A DNA stretch of 41,043 bases. It comes from Atribacterota bacterium (GTDB lineage Bacteria > Atribacterota > Phoenicimicrobiia > Phoenicimicrobiales > Stramentimicrobiaceae). Position numbers and translations under genes: made by a program. Location of the stretch: assembly GCA_028703475.1 (NCBI GenBank), contig JAQVMU010000006.1, positions 1 through 41,043 on the forward strand. Direction: 5' to 3'. This document shows, in pieces, positions 31,802 through 41,037 of this stretch (the first letter of the stretch is position 1; each line of letters starts with the position of its first letter). The notes beneath the pieces are model-generated. The model did no database searches. It saw nothing but the letters and a program-made list of their open reading frames with translations, and had not been told where the DNA came from.

Positions 31802-33960
31802 AATGGTGCATACTTTAATGAAAGTCTTTTAATCCCATAAAATTTGAAATTTACAGTAACATAGCAATCATTTCCAGTCTCTTTTTTGTTTATAATACTA
31901 CCTTCACCCCAGTCTGGATGACAAACAACATCATCAATGAAAAGTTCTTTTTTATCCCTTTTCAGTGTTTCATAACCTGAATTAATGTTGAATCCATTTG
32001 ATAGTATTTTTGCTTTATCCAGATATCTTTTAGGTATTTCAGAAAAAAAACGTGATGTTTTATTAAATACTGTTTTCCCGTCCATATTTCTTCGCCAGGT
32101 ATAAGTTAAATACAACAAATCTATGGCTCGAGTCATACCTACATAACATAATCTTCTTTCTTCTTCCAACTCTACCTGACTGGAGAAACTTCTATTATGT
32201 GGGAAGATTCCTTCCTCTAAACCTGTTAGAAATACAACCGGAAACTCAAGCCCCTTAGCACAATGTAATGTCATTAAATTAACAGCATTTTTGTTATCTG
32301 AATTATCAAGACTATCAACACCTGAAATAAGTGATACATAGGTTAAAAAATCATTGAGCTTGGCTTGTGTATTATGCTTTTCATATTCTCTGACAGATTG
32401 GATAAATGCTTTTACATTCTCAATTTTATTTTCCGTTTTTATCTGGTCATCATCATCTCTTATTAAATTGTAGTATTCTACTCTTTTTATCAATTGCTCT
32501 ATAACAAAAGATATCTTATCCTGATTTTTTCTAAGATAATTGAATGTTTGGAGATAGTTGATTATTTTTTCCTTATTGTTTTCATTAATCCTACTTCCTG
32601 GGCTCTGAATAAATTCAGGCAAAACATCTAAAATAATCCTCTGCTCGTGGTTTGCTATATAATTTATTTTTTTAAAACCCATTTCTCCTATACCCATCCT
32701 ATCCATCTCTAACCATCTTTTTATACATTCCTTGTCATCAGGGTTATAAATAATCTTTAAAAGATACAAAATATTTTTTATTTCTTTTCTATCATAAAAT
32801 CTTATTCCACCAATCAACCTAAAAGGTATGCTGTTTTTAGCAAACACTTCTTCGAATGATCTTGATTGAGCATTAGTGCGATATAGTAGTGCAATATCCC
32901 GCCATTTTAGTTTTTTGTGCTTCACTATATTTTTAATTTCTCTAGCAATGAATTCTGCTTCATCAAATGCACTACTTGCTTCATAATACTTTATTTTTTC
33001 GCCACCTTTTCGAGTAGTCCACAATCTTTTTTCTTTCCTGTAAGTATTGTTCTTTATAACAAAAGAGGCGGCTTTAAGTATATTTTCTGAGGATCGATAG
33101 TTTTGCTCAAGTTTAATTACTGTACTCTCTGGAAAATCTTCTTCGAAGCTTATAATATTTCCCAATTCTGCACCTCTAAACCTGTAAATACTCTGGTCAG
33201 GATCTCCAACTACAAACAAATTTCTTCTTTTTTTTGAAAGCAATTTTATTAAAATATATTGTGCGTGATTGATATCCTGGTACTCATCAACCAAAATATA
33301 TTTAAATTTTTCTTGATAATATTCTAAAATATCAGGGTGTTTTTTAAATAATTGTACAGTTTTTACTATCAAATCACTGTAATCCAATGATTGGTTATTT
33401 TTTAGCTCTTCCTGATATTTTTTATACACCTTACTAATTATTTTATTATAAAAACCAATCGCGTTGTCATAAAAGTCATTTTCATCAATCAGCTTGTTCT
33501 TAGAATTTTCAATTATATTACTTATTGTTTTAACCTGATACTGTTTTGAATCTATGTCCAGCATTGAAATGCATTTCTTTATAAGCCTTTTAGAGTCATT
33601 TTTATCATAAATATTGTAGCTTTGCTGAAATCCTAAATAATTTATATGCTTATGTAATATCCTGGCACAAATTGCATGAAAAGTACCTATCCAAATATTA
33701 CTAAAATCTTTATCATTAACTTTACTATCAGAACATTTAATTTCTTCTAATCTTTCTTTCATTTCGTTAGCTGCTTTATTTGTAAAGGTTACGGCTAATA
33801 TATTATCTGGACTTATAGATCTTTCTTTATCATTAATTAAATATATAATATGCTGTATTAAAACACTTGTTTTTCCACTTCCGGCACCTGCAATTACCAA
33901 AACAGGTCCATCGCTTGCTTGAATTGCTTCTTTTTGTGCTTGGTTATATTTTCTTAGCAT
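31780..33960 (-). CDS. pcrA: ATP-dependent DNA helicase PcrA/UvrD
   Basis: Superfamily 1A 3'-5' helicase for nucleotide excision repair and removal of RecA or stalled polymerase. The 726-residue protein has all motifs: VIAGAGSGKT near residue 25, AVTFTNKAANEM near 60, VDEYQDINHAQY near 222, VVGDPDQSIYRFRGA near 245 and QNYRSSENIL near 280. TLHCAKGLEFPVVFLTGLEEG lies near 565 and RRLCYVGMTRA near 600. A C-terminal Tudor-like segment (VVCHPDWGEGSI near 690) is typical of PcrA. ATG 33960 has AAAGGG 8 nt upstream. The frame opens earlier at a GTG (33993), but that would place the ribosome-binding site inside the gene. Confidence 0.96.
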   Translation of the reverse strand: MLRKYNQAQKEAIQASDGPVLVIAGAGSGKTSVLIQHIIYLINDKERSISPDNILAVTFTNKAANEMKERLEEIKCSDSKVNDKDFSNIWIGTFHAICARILHKHINYLGFQQSYNIYDKNDSKRLIKKCISMLDIDSKQYQVKTISNIIENSKNKLIDENDFYDNAIGFYNKIISKVYKKYQEELKNNQSLDYSDLIVKTVQLFKKHPDILEYYQEKFKYILVDEYQDINHAQYILIKLLSKKRRNLFVVGDPDQSIYRFRGAELGNIISFEEDFPESTVIKLEQNYRSSENILKAASFVIKNNTYRKEKRLWTTRKGGEKIKYYEASSAFDEAEFIAREIKNIVKHKKLKWRDIALLYRTNAQSRSFEEVFAKNSIPFRLIGGIRFYDRKEIKNILYLLKIIYNPDDKECIKRWLEMDRMGIGEMGFKKINYIANHEQRIILDVLPEFIQSPGSRINENNKEKIINYLQTFNYLRKNQDKISFVIEQLIKRVEYYNLIRDDDDQIKTENKIENVKAFIQSVREYEKHNTQAKLNDFLTYVSLISGVDSLDNSDNKNAVNLMTLHCAKGLEFPVVFLTGLEEGIFPHNRSFSSQVELEEERRLCYVGMTRAIDLLYLTYTWRRNMDGKTVFNKTSRFFSEIPKRYLDKAKILSNGFNINSGYETLKRDKKELFIDDVVCHPDWGEGSIINKKETGNDCYVTVNFKFYGIKRLSLKYAPLKKVEKN

Positions 33961-34020
33961 TTTGGAATCCCTTTCCTTATAACAATTTTTCACTTGATAT
34001 AAAGCAATAATATAAAAACC

Positions 34021-34080
34021 AAAAAGAAATCCAGGGTAAATAATTTAAACCCATAATTATCCCTGGATTTCATTTAAATA
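34021..34080 (-). terminator. Terminator of the guaA/purA/purB/ilvE/aspB cluster
   Basis: Stem AAATCCAGGG (34027-34036) with CCCTGGATTT (34071-34080), extended by an inner ATAATT/AATTAT pair, followed on the minus strand by TTTCTTTTT. It lies 23 nt after the aspB stop. Confidence 0.75.
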
Positions 34081-34102
34081 TATAATGTGTATTATACTAA
34101 AA

Positions 34103-35293
34103 TTAATTAAATAAATCTTTTAATCTCTTCATGCCTTCTTCTATATCCTGCATAGAGGTTGCATAGGATAATCTTAAATATCCTTCTGATTCAAATGCAC
34201 TCCCTGGCACTACAGCTACTTCTACCTTATTAAGAATATAATTTGCTAATTGCAGGGAATCTTTAATCACCATGTCATTAAATACAATTCCCGCATTAAG
34301 AAGTTTTTTAATATTTGGAAAAACATAGAAGGCACCTTTGGGAAGGTCACAACTAAAGCCATTGATACTGTTTAATTCTTTAACAATATATTTTCTTCTT
34401 TTGTCAAATTCATTACGCATATATTTAATTGACTCTTGATTGCCTACCAATGCCTCAACGCTCGCTTTTTGAGCAATTGAATTTGCATTAGAAGTACATT
34501 GTCCTTGCAATTTATTCATTCCTGCAATAACCTCTTTCGGTCCAGCTGCATAGCCTATTCTCCAACCAGTCATTGCATAAGTTTTTGATACACCATTTAT
34601 TAGTATCACTCTTGATTTTATATTTGAACCCAGAGAGGCAATAGAAACATGTTCTGAATCATCATATACTAATTTTTCATAAACCTCATCACTAATGCAA
34701 TAAATATCCTTTTTTACTAAAAGATTGCCTATTTTTTGTAAATCTTCTTTGCTATAAACAGCTCCTGTAGGATTATTAGGGGAATTTAATAAAATGGCTT
34801 TTGTCTTATTTGTTATGTTTTTTTCAATTTCTTTAATGAGTACTTGAAATTGACTAATAGGATTTGTTTTAACAAAAATAGGCTTGGCTTGGGCTAATTT
34901 AATTTGCTCTGCATAACTGACCCAACATGGAGTGGGCAGAATTACTTCATCTCCAGGGTTACACAATGTCATTAATGTATTATAAAGAGAGTGTTTTGCC
35001 CCATTTGAAATAATAATTTCATTGACGTCATAGTTTAGATTGTTATCTAACTTTAATTTTTTAATTATTGCCTTTTTTAATTCAATTATGCCTGAGGATG
35101 TCGTATAATGAGTAAAGCCGTCCTTTATAGCTTTAATAGCTGCTTTTTGTATATTTTGTGGAGTACTAAAATCTGGCTCTCCCGCACCAAAACTAATAAT
35201 TTTTTTTCCTTCATCTTTCATTCTTAAAATCTGTGCATTTATCGCTAAAGTTTGGGAGGCTTTAATATTATTTATTCTTTCTGATAAAATCAT
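34103..35293 (-). CDS. aspB: Class I aminotransferase, probable aspartate aminotransferase
   Basis: PLP enzyme moving amino groups between aspartate and 2-oxoglutarate. The 396-residue protein has the class Ib pattern: ISFGAGEPDFSTPQNI near residue 33, YTTSSGIIELKKAI near 63, PTPCWVSYAEQI near 120, NSPNNPTGAVYS near 170 and DEVYEKLVYD near 202. The PLP lysine is in GVSKTYAMTGWRIGYAAGP near 234, and RLSYATS lies near the end. ATG 35293 has GAGGG 8 nt upstream; an upstream in-frame GTG (35314) precedes that site. It lies 27 nt after ilvE. Substrate assignment is by resemblance; other class I aminotransferases cannot be excluded. Confidence 0.88.
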   Translation of the reverse strand: MILSERINNIKASQTLAINAQILRMKDEGKKIISFGAGEPDFSTPQNIQKAAIKAIKDGFTHYTTSSGIIELKKAIIKKLKLDNNLNYDVNEIIISNGAKHSLYNTLMTLCNPGDEVILPTPCWVSYAEQIKLAQAKPIFVKTNPISQFQVLIKEIEKNITNKTKAILLNSPNNPTGAVYSKEDLQKIGNLLVKKDIYCISDEVYEKLVYDDSEHVSIASLGSNIKSRVILINGVSKTYAMTGWRIGYAAGPKEVIAGMNKLQGQCTSNANSIAQKASVEALVGNQESIKYMRNEFDKRRKYIVKELNSINGFSCDLPKGAFYVFPNIKKLLNAGIVFNDMVIKDSLQLANYILNKVEVAVVPGSAFESEGYLRLSYATSMQDIEEGMKRLKDLFN

Positions 35294-35320
35294 ATATATT
35301 CCCTCTGTTTCCACAAATTT

Positions 35321-36229
35321 TTATACAAAGCTTAACCATTCACTATACTGGTTTTCTTCTCCTTTGAACACATCAAACAATTTTTTCTGTAATTGAGTGC
35401 TTATAGGACCTCTCTTACCTGATCCAATTATCTGGTTATCAATTTCTCTAATTGGAGTTAACTCAGCTGCTGAGCCTGCAAAAAAAGCCTCATCAGCTAA
35501 ATATAATTCATCTCTGGCAATAAACTCTTCCTTAACTGTAAATTTCATATCAACTGCAATTTGTATTATTGTTTTCCGGGTAATTCCTTCCAGTATTGAA
35601 GTTAAAGGTGGTGTACAGATAATACCGTCTTTAATCCAGAATATATTTTCGCCCGGACCTTCTGCCACATAGCCATTGTTATCTAACAATATTGCCTCTT
35701 CTACTCCTGCTTCGACTGCTTCCATATTGGCAAAGATTGAATTAATATAATTCCCGCAGATTTTAGCTTTAGCTGATGTTGAGTTGATATGGCTTTTTTG
35801 CCATGATGATATTATAGCTTTTATTCCTTTTGCTAATGCTTCTTCTCCTAAATAAGCACCCCATTCCCATGCAGCAATCATTACCTTAACAGGACAACTA
35901 AAGGGATTTAGCCCTAATGCTTTAAAACCTCGGTACACTAATGGTCTTATATAGCAACTATCTAAATTATTTGTTTTTACCGTTTCCTTTATAGCGTTTG
36001 CTATTTCTTCTCTTGAAAAAGGTATTTCCATTTTTAATATCTTTGCTGAATTAAACAATCTGTCAACATGTTCATTTAATCTAAATACAGCGGTACCTTT
36101 CTTTGTTTTATAAGCTCGAATACCTTCAAATACACCGCTACCATAATGCAGGGCATGTGTGAGAACATGTACCTGTGCATCATTCCAGTTTACCAAAACA
36201 CCATCCATCCATATTTTTTCAGCTTTCAT
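35321..36229 (-). CDS. ilvE: Branched-chain amino acid aminotransferase (IlvE)
   Basis: Class IV PLP enzyme for the last step of Val, Leu and Ile synthesis or the first of their breakdown. The 302-residue product has KIWMDGVLVNWNDAQVHVLTH at the start, HYGSGVFEGIRAYKT near residue 28 and RPLVYRGFKALGLNP near 96. The lysine region KAKICGNYINSIFANMEA lies near 154, with EAILLDNNGYVAEGPGENIFWIKDG near 180 and AFFAGSAAELTPI near 250. Very strong GGAGGAAGGG before ATG. It follows purB by 15 nt. Confidence 0.95.
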   Translation of the reverse strand: MKAEKIWMDGVLVNWNDAQVHVLTHALHYGSGVFEGIRAYKTKKGTAVFRLNEHVDRLFNSAKILKMEIPFSREEIANAIKETVKTNNLDSCYIRPLVYRGFKALGLNPFSCPVKVMIAAWEWGAYLGEEALAKGIKAIISSWQKSHINSTSAKAKICGNYINSIFANMEAVEAGVEEAILLDNNGYVAEGPGENIFWIKDGIICTPPLTSILEGITRKTIIQIAVDMKFTVKEEFIARDELYLADEAFFAGSAAELTPIREIDNQIIGSGKRGPISTQLQKKLFDVFKGEENQYSEWLSFV

Positions 36230-36244
36230 CTTTACCCTTCCTCC

Positions 36245-37555
36245 TCATATTGGCTCATCCTTTTTATATACCCTACTATATATGTAGTCTATATTTCTTA
36301 TAAAATAACCATAATCAAAGCATTCGTTGATATCATCATCTGATAGATATTTTCTTATTTCCTTATCATTTAACAACATTTCTTTAAAATCATTTTTATC
36401 TTCCCACGCTTTGAGAGTCTTGATCTGCACTTTTTTATAAGCATCTTCCCTTGATAATCCTTTATCGGTTAGTGCAAGTAAAACTCTTTGAGAAAATATA
36501 ATACCTTTAGTTAATCTTAGATTTTTCTCCATATTGTTTTTATTTATTTTTAATTTTTCTAATACAAAATAGAATTTTTTTAACATATAATCTATTAATA
36601 TTGTTGTATCAGGCAATACAATTCTTTCTACTGAAGAATTTGAAATATCCCTCTCATGCCATAAATTATTATTTTCCAATGAAGACAAGGCGTTTCCTCT
36701 AATAACTCTGGATAAACCAGAAATTCTTTCACATAAAATAGGGTTTTTTTTATGTGGCATGGCAGAAGAACCCTTTTGTCCTTCAGAAAACCCCTCTTCT
36801 AATTCTAATATCTCTGTTCTTTGTAAACTCCTGATTTCTGTTGCAAACTTTTCTAAAGATGATGCTATAATGGCTAAAATGCTTACAAAGTGTGCATGTC
36901 TATCCCGTTGAATAATCTGGCTTGATATATCAGCTGCCTTTAATCCTAATTTACTGCAGACCATTTCCTCTAACCTTGGTTCAAGATGAGCAAAAGTTCC
37001 CACCGCCCCTGATATCTTTCCGAAGGATACATCTTCTTCCAGGGTATTCTCCATTCTCTTTAAATTCCTACACATTTCTGAATACCATAGGGTAAATTTA
37101 AAACCCAAAGTTATAGGTTCAGCATGTACTCCGTGTGTTCTACCAATCATAATTGTATCTTTATTTTCAAATGCTAATTGTTTTAGGATTCTCATTAATT
37201 CTTTGATATCTTTTATAATAATAAGTGACGCTTCTTGTAAAATAAGACTCAAAGAGGTATCTAATATATCAGAAGATGTCATTCCCTGATGAAAATATCT
37301 TGAGTACTCTCCCAGATTTTCACCAACATTAGTTGTAAAAGCCAATACATCATGTCTGGTAATTTTTTCAATCTCATTTATTCTCTTGACTGAAAACGAA
37401 GCTTTCTTCTTTATCAGATCATATGTTTCTCTATCTAAAAGACCTAATTCTTTTCTAACTTCACATACTGCTAATTCAACTTTTAACCATGAGTCATATT
37501 TCTTTTTATCACACCATAAACTTTTCATTGGCTCAAATGCATATCGATCGATCAT
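36245..37555 (-). CDS. purB: Adenylosuccinate lyase (PurB)
   Basis: Cleaves SAICAR and adenylosuccinate, releasing fumarate, in purine synthesis. The 436-residue protein has ITRHDVLAFTTNVGE near residue 63, MTSSDILDTSLSLIL near 91, MIGRTHGVHAEPITLGFKFTLW near 136 and the fumarase/ASL signature GSSAMPHKKNPI near 262. ATG with TGGAGAC about 9 nt upstream. It lies 83 nt after purA without a visible terminator and 15 nt before ilvE, so one transcript is likely. Confidence 0.96.
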   Translation of the reverse strand: MIDRYAFEPMKSLWCDKKKYDSWLKVELAVCEVRKELGLLDRETYDLIKKKASFSVKRINEIEKITRHDVLAFTTNVGENLGEYSRYFHQGMTSSDILDTSLSLILQEASLIIIKDIKELMRILKQLAFENKDTIMIGRTHGVHAEPITLGFKFTLWYSEMCRNLKRMENTLEEDVSFGKISGAVGTFAHLEPRLEEMVCSKLGLKAADISSQIIQRDRHAHFVSILAIIASSLEKFATEIRSLQRTEILELEEGFSEGQKGSSAMPHKKNPILCERISGLSRVIRGNALSSLENNNLWHERDISNSSVERIVLPDTTILIDYMLKKFYFVLEKLKINKNNMEKNLRLTKGIIFSQRVLLALTDKGLSREDAYKKVQIKTLKAWEDKNDFKEMLLNDKEIRKYLSDDDINECFDYGYFIRNIDYIYSRVYKKDEPI

Positions 37556-37638
37556 TAAATATTGTCTCCAATTAATTTAAAAAAATTATTTGTTTTTATA
37601 GAATATTAAAAAATCAATGTAGTATTTCTTATAACTAT

Positions 37639-38919
37639 TTATCTAATAATAGTCATGTCTCTTTCGGGTCCAACTGAGATTATTGAAACTTTACAATCAA
37701 TTGTTTTTTCTATCGCCTCAACATATTTTTTTGCATTCTTGGGCAAGTCTCTATAATTTTCTACATTGCTAATATCTTCATCCCATCCGTCAAATTCTTC
37801 ATAAACAGGTTCAATCTGTTTTGCTAAATAACTATCGGCCGGAAAATATTTATATATTTTATTATCAATTTTATATTCTTTGCAAATTCTAATTTTACTT
37901 AAGAAATTCAAAACATCCAATTTAGTTAACACTATCTCGGTTATACCATTAATCCTGTTGGCATATTTTACAACTGGTGCATCAAACCACCCACAGCGTC
38001 TTGGTCTACCTGTGGTTGCCCCGTATTCATGTCCATATTCCCTCATTTTTTCTCCCGTTTCATCTGATAATTCAGTTGGGAATGGACCTGAACCAACTCT
38101 CGTTGTATATGCCTTGGCGATGCCTATAATTCTTGTAATAGAAAGAGGTGTTATTCCACATCCAGTACAAACACCACCGGCAATAGGATTTGACGAAGTA
38201 ACATATGGATAAGTACCGTGATCAACATCGAGCATTACTCCCTGAGCACCTTCAAACAGTATATTTTTTTGTTTCTTAATATTTTCATACAGGAATAAAG
38301 AGCCATCAATTGAAAAATTTTTTATTTTTTCACCATAATTATGACATTTTTCTTTAATCTCTTTTATCTGGTCAGGAGATAACTTCACCTGGTAATTCTG
38401 GTATAAATATTCCTGTTTTTGTTCTAATAGAATATTTAATTTATTTTCTAATCTATCTGCATGTATAATGTCACAAACCCTGATACCACTACGGGAATAT
38501 TTATCTACATAAGCTGGACCAATACCTTTAGTGGTAGTACCTATTTTGTTTTTTCCTTTTTTTTCTTCATTTAATCTATCAATGATCTTATGGTACGGCA
38601 AGATAATATGGGTCTTTAAATCTACGAATAATCTCCCTTCAATATTAATACCTCTGCTGGTAATAAAATCGATTTCTTCAAACAAAGCTTCAAGATCCAA
38701 AACTACTCCATTACCTATTAAACACAATGTTTTCTGATGCAAAATACCAGAGGGTAGTAAATGAAAAATAAATTGTTCTTTTCCAACCACTACCGTATGA
38801 CCTGCATTACATCCACCCTGGTATCGGGCAATTATATCATAATCTTTTGATAATAGGTCAGTAATCTTCCCTTTTCCTTCATCTCCCCATTGTGTACCTA
38901 CAATTACATCAGTTGACAT
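37639..38919 (-). CDS. purA: Adenylosuccinate synthetase (PurA)
   Basis: Joins IMP and aspartate using GTP, committing to AMP. The 426-residue product starts STDVIVGTQWGDEGKGKITDLL, followed by RYQGGCNAGHTVV near residue 32, GTTTKGIGPAYVDKYSRSGIR near 126, LFEGAQGVMLDVDHGTYPYVT near 216 and RTRVGSGPFPTEL-type sequence near 280. ATG 38919 has AAAGG 7-8 nt upstream and gives the family length. The open frame runs 18 codons further up without family similarity. It is 181 nt after guaA; that gap is AT-rich with no clear terminator or purine riboswitch. Confidence 0.96.
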   Translation of the reverse strand: MSTDVIVGTQWGDEGKGKITDLLSKDYDIIARYQGGCNAGHTVVVGKEQFIFHLLPSGILHQKTLCLIGNGVVLDLEALFEEIDFITSRGINIEGRLFVDLKTHIILPYHKIIDRLNEEKKGKNKIGTTTKGIGPAYVDKYSRSGIRVCDIIHADRLENKLNILLEQKQEYLYQNYQVKLSPDQIKEIKEKCHNYGEKIKNFSIDGSLFLYENIKKQKNILFEGAQGVMLDVDHGTYPYVTSSNPIAGGVCTGCGITPLSITRIIGIAKAYTTRVGSGPFPTELSDETGEKMREYGHEYGATTGRPRRCGWFDAPVVKYANRINGITEIVLTKLDVLNFLSKIRICKEYKIDNKIYKYFPADSYLAKQIEPVYEEFDGWDEDISNVENYRDLPKNAKKYVEAIEKTIDCKVSIISVGPERDMTIIR

Positions 38920-39100
38920 TTTTAACACCTTTCTTAAATATTGTTTTTTATTTTTGGTTATTTTTGTGAGCATTAAATATAATAATCTAAATAATAACTA
39001 TTTTAATTCATTGTTATATATTTAATTCTAAAATATTCTTACACAAATTAATATCCGCAATATTTCTTCTTAATACTATAATTTAAGTAATTGATACTGT

Positions 39101-40666
39101 CTATTCCCATTCAATTGTAGAGGGCGGCTTTGAACTAATATCATAAAGAACTCGATTAATTCCTTTTACCTGATTGATTAGAATATTAGATATTCTACCT
39201 AATAAACTATGTGGTAATTTTGCCCAATCAGCTGTCATACCATCATAACTTGTAACTATTCTTAAAACAAGACTATAATCATAAGTTCTCATATCTCCCA
39301 TTACCCCTACTGACTTAACCGGAAGCAGTATTCCAAAATATTGCCATAATTTTTTGTTTAAGCCTTCTTGAGCAATTTCTCTTCTGATAATCTCATCAGC
39401 TTCCCTCAGTATATCCAATTTTTTACCATCCACTTCACCTATCACTCTTATACCCAATCCAGGACCTGGAAATGGCTGTCTCCACAATAGTTTTTCAGGA
39501 ATTTTAAGATTTTCTCCAATTGTCCGCACTTCATCCTTGAACAAATATTTTAACGGCTCTAATAAAGATAGTTCCATTTTTTCCGGCAAGCCCCCCACAT
39601 TATGATGAGATTTTATCTTTACAGATGGTCCATTTACCGATGTACTTTCAATAACATCTGGGTAAAGCGTTCCTTGTAATAAATGGGTAACTTTACCGAT
39701 CTTTTTTGCTTTTTCCTCAAATACTTTAATGAATAAATTTCCAATTATTTTCCGTTTCTCTTCCGGATCAGTAATACCTTTCAGAGCTTTAAGAAACTCT
39801 TTTGAGTAATCATATACATTTAATTTTATATCAAAACAATTTTCGAATACATCTCTTACTTCTTGTGCTTCATTCTTTCTCATAAGTCCGGTGTCAATAA
39901 AAATACAATTAAGCTGATTTTTTATAGCTTTATGGGTTAAAATTGCCGCAACTGTGGAATCAACACCACCACTCATACCTGCAACAACTTTTCCGTCCCC
40001 TATTTCCCTTTTAATCTCGTTTATAGTATTTTCAATAAAAGAATCAGGTGTCCAATTTTGAGGACATCTGCAAATATTATTTGCAAAATTATATAGAATT
40101 TCTTTGCCTTTTTCAGTATGAGTTACTTCAGGATGAAATTGTAATCCATAAATATCTCTTTTTTCATTAATAATAGCAGCTACCTTGTTATCGTGGGTAA
40201 CAGCAGCTAATTCAAAATCATTTGGTAATTTTTTTATAATATCATTATGGCTCATCCAAACGCTTATTTTTTCAGGTAAATTAAAAAATAAGTTATTTCT
40301 ATTCTTAATTTCTACAATTGTATGACCAAATTCGGCTTTTTTAGAACATTCAACTATACCACCCATTTGCTTTGCAATTAAATGGTAGCCATAACATATT
40401 CCAAGAATTGGTATATTTAAATTAAAAATCTCTTTATTGATATCAGGGGAATTTTCATTTAAAACACTATCAGGTCCCCCTGATAATATGATACCTTTAG
40501 GGTTTTTCTTTTTTAATTGAGAAATGTCAGTATAATATGGATAAATCTCGGAATAAAACTTTAATTCTCTAATTCTTCTTGCAATTAATTGCGTATATTG
40601 TGAACCAAAGTCTAAAATTACTATCATATCCCTATTTTTATCATTCTTATTCAATGTTTTTCCCAT
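39101..40666 (-). CDS. guaA: GMP synthase (glutamine-hydrolysing)
   Basis: Converts XMP to GMP using glutamine and ATP. The 521-residue protein has the class I amidotransferase domain (ILDFGSQYTQLIARRIREL near residue 17, catalytic Cys in GICYGYHLIAKQMGG near 93, LQFHPEVTHTEKG near 180). The ATP pyrophosphatase domain follows (VVAGMSGGVDSTVAAIL near 227), and then the C-terminal dimerisation domain ending KPPSTIEWE. ATG with GGGAGTG 5-6 nt upstream. It heads the purine/aminotransferase cluster and is divergent from the glycine riboswitch. Confidence 0.97.
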   Translation of the reverse strand: MGKTLNKNDKNRDMIVILDFGSQYTQLIARRIRELKFYSEIYPYYTDISQLKKKNPKGIILSGGPDSVLNENSPDINKEIFNLNIPILGICYGYHLIAKQMGGIVECSKKAEFGHTIVEIKNRNNLFFNLPEKISVWMSHNDIIKKLPNDFELAAVTHDNKVAAIINEKRDIYGLQFHPEVTHTEKGKEILYNFANNICRCPQNWTPDSFIENTINEIKREIGDGKVVAGMSGGVDSTVAAILTHKAIKNQLNCIFIDTGLMRKNEAQEVRDVFENCFDIKLNVYDYSKEFLKALKGITDPEEKRKIIGNLFIKVFEEKAKKIGKVTHLLQGTLYPDVIESTSVNGPSVKIKSHHNVGGLPEKMELSLLEPLKYLFKDEVRTIGENLKIPEKLLWRQPFPGPGLGIRVIGEVDGKKLDILREADEIIRREIAQEGLNKKLWQYFGILLPVKSVGVMGDMRTYDYSLVLRIVTSYDGMTADWAKLPHSLLGRISNILINQVKGINRVLYDISSKPPSTIEWE

Positions 40667-40775
40667 GTTGTCACTCCCTGTATAAATTATTTGTCATCAG
40701 CATATTTATAGTATATAATATTTTGTATAAAAAAACATTTAAAATTATAGCATAAATATTTTTATTCTCATAATA

Positions 40776-40803
40776 TTTATATTCACTAATATACGAATAA
40801 AAT
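40776..40803 (+). promoter_or_regulatory. Weak candidate promoter of the glycine riboswitch transcript
   Basis: TTTATA (40776-40781), 16 nt, TAAAAT (40798-40803), placed so that transcription starts near 40810, just before the first aptamer. Sequence is so AT-rich that chance matches are common. Confidence 0.3.
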
Positions 40804-40820
40804 AATGAAAACTGTAAGAT

Positions 40821-41005
40821 GATTTCGGGAGAGCATTTTTTATTATTCAATAAAAAAACGCCGAAGGGGCAAGATGATGGTTCATCCAAACTCTCAGGTA
40901 AAAGGACCGAAATTGGACAGTACTCTGGAAAGATATTTATATCGCCGAAGGGGCAATTTCCATAATTCGATCAGGAAAAATCTCTCAGGTTTTTACAGAC
41001 AGAGT
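40821..41005 (+). promoter_or_regulatory. Tandem glycine riboswitch (two aptamers)
   Basis: Aptamer I spans about 40821-40914: GATTTCGG pairs with CCGAAATT as P1, with GGGAGAGC, CGCCGAAGGGGCAA and CTCTCAGGTAAAAGGACC between, all glycine-riboswitch consensus. A short linker (TGGACAG) leads to aptamer II (about 40922-41005) with ACTCTGGA, ATCGCCGAAGGGGCAA and TCTCTCAGG. P1 of aptamer II is ACTCTG (40922-40927) with CAGAGT (41000-41005). The arrangement controls a plus-strand gene beyond the window, in known cases often glycine cleavage genes or a Na+-coupled amino acid transporter. A minus-strand open frame overlapping this region is not a real gene. Confidence 0.93.
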
Positions 41006-41037
41006 TCTATTTAAATTATAGAATTCTGTCTTTTTTT
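40998..41037 (+). terminator. Riboswitch-controlled intrinsic terminator
   Basis: Stem 40998-41010 with 41018-41030 (13 bp, one G-U), 7-nt loop, then seven Ts. Its 5' arm includes the 3' strand of aptamer II P1 (41000-41005), so ligand-stabilised P1 and the terminator are mutually exclusive: glycine should turn expression on. Confidence 0.88.

Noticed and set aside
38920-39100. Purine riboswitch or terminator between guaA and purA
   Set aside because: Only AT-rich sequence and a 5-bp weak stem; no purine aptamer consensus.
40671-40889. Minus-strand open frame of 72 codons
   Set aside because: It runs antisense across the first glycine aptamer and the AT-rich promoter region and has no protein-family features; the RNA element explains the conservation.
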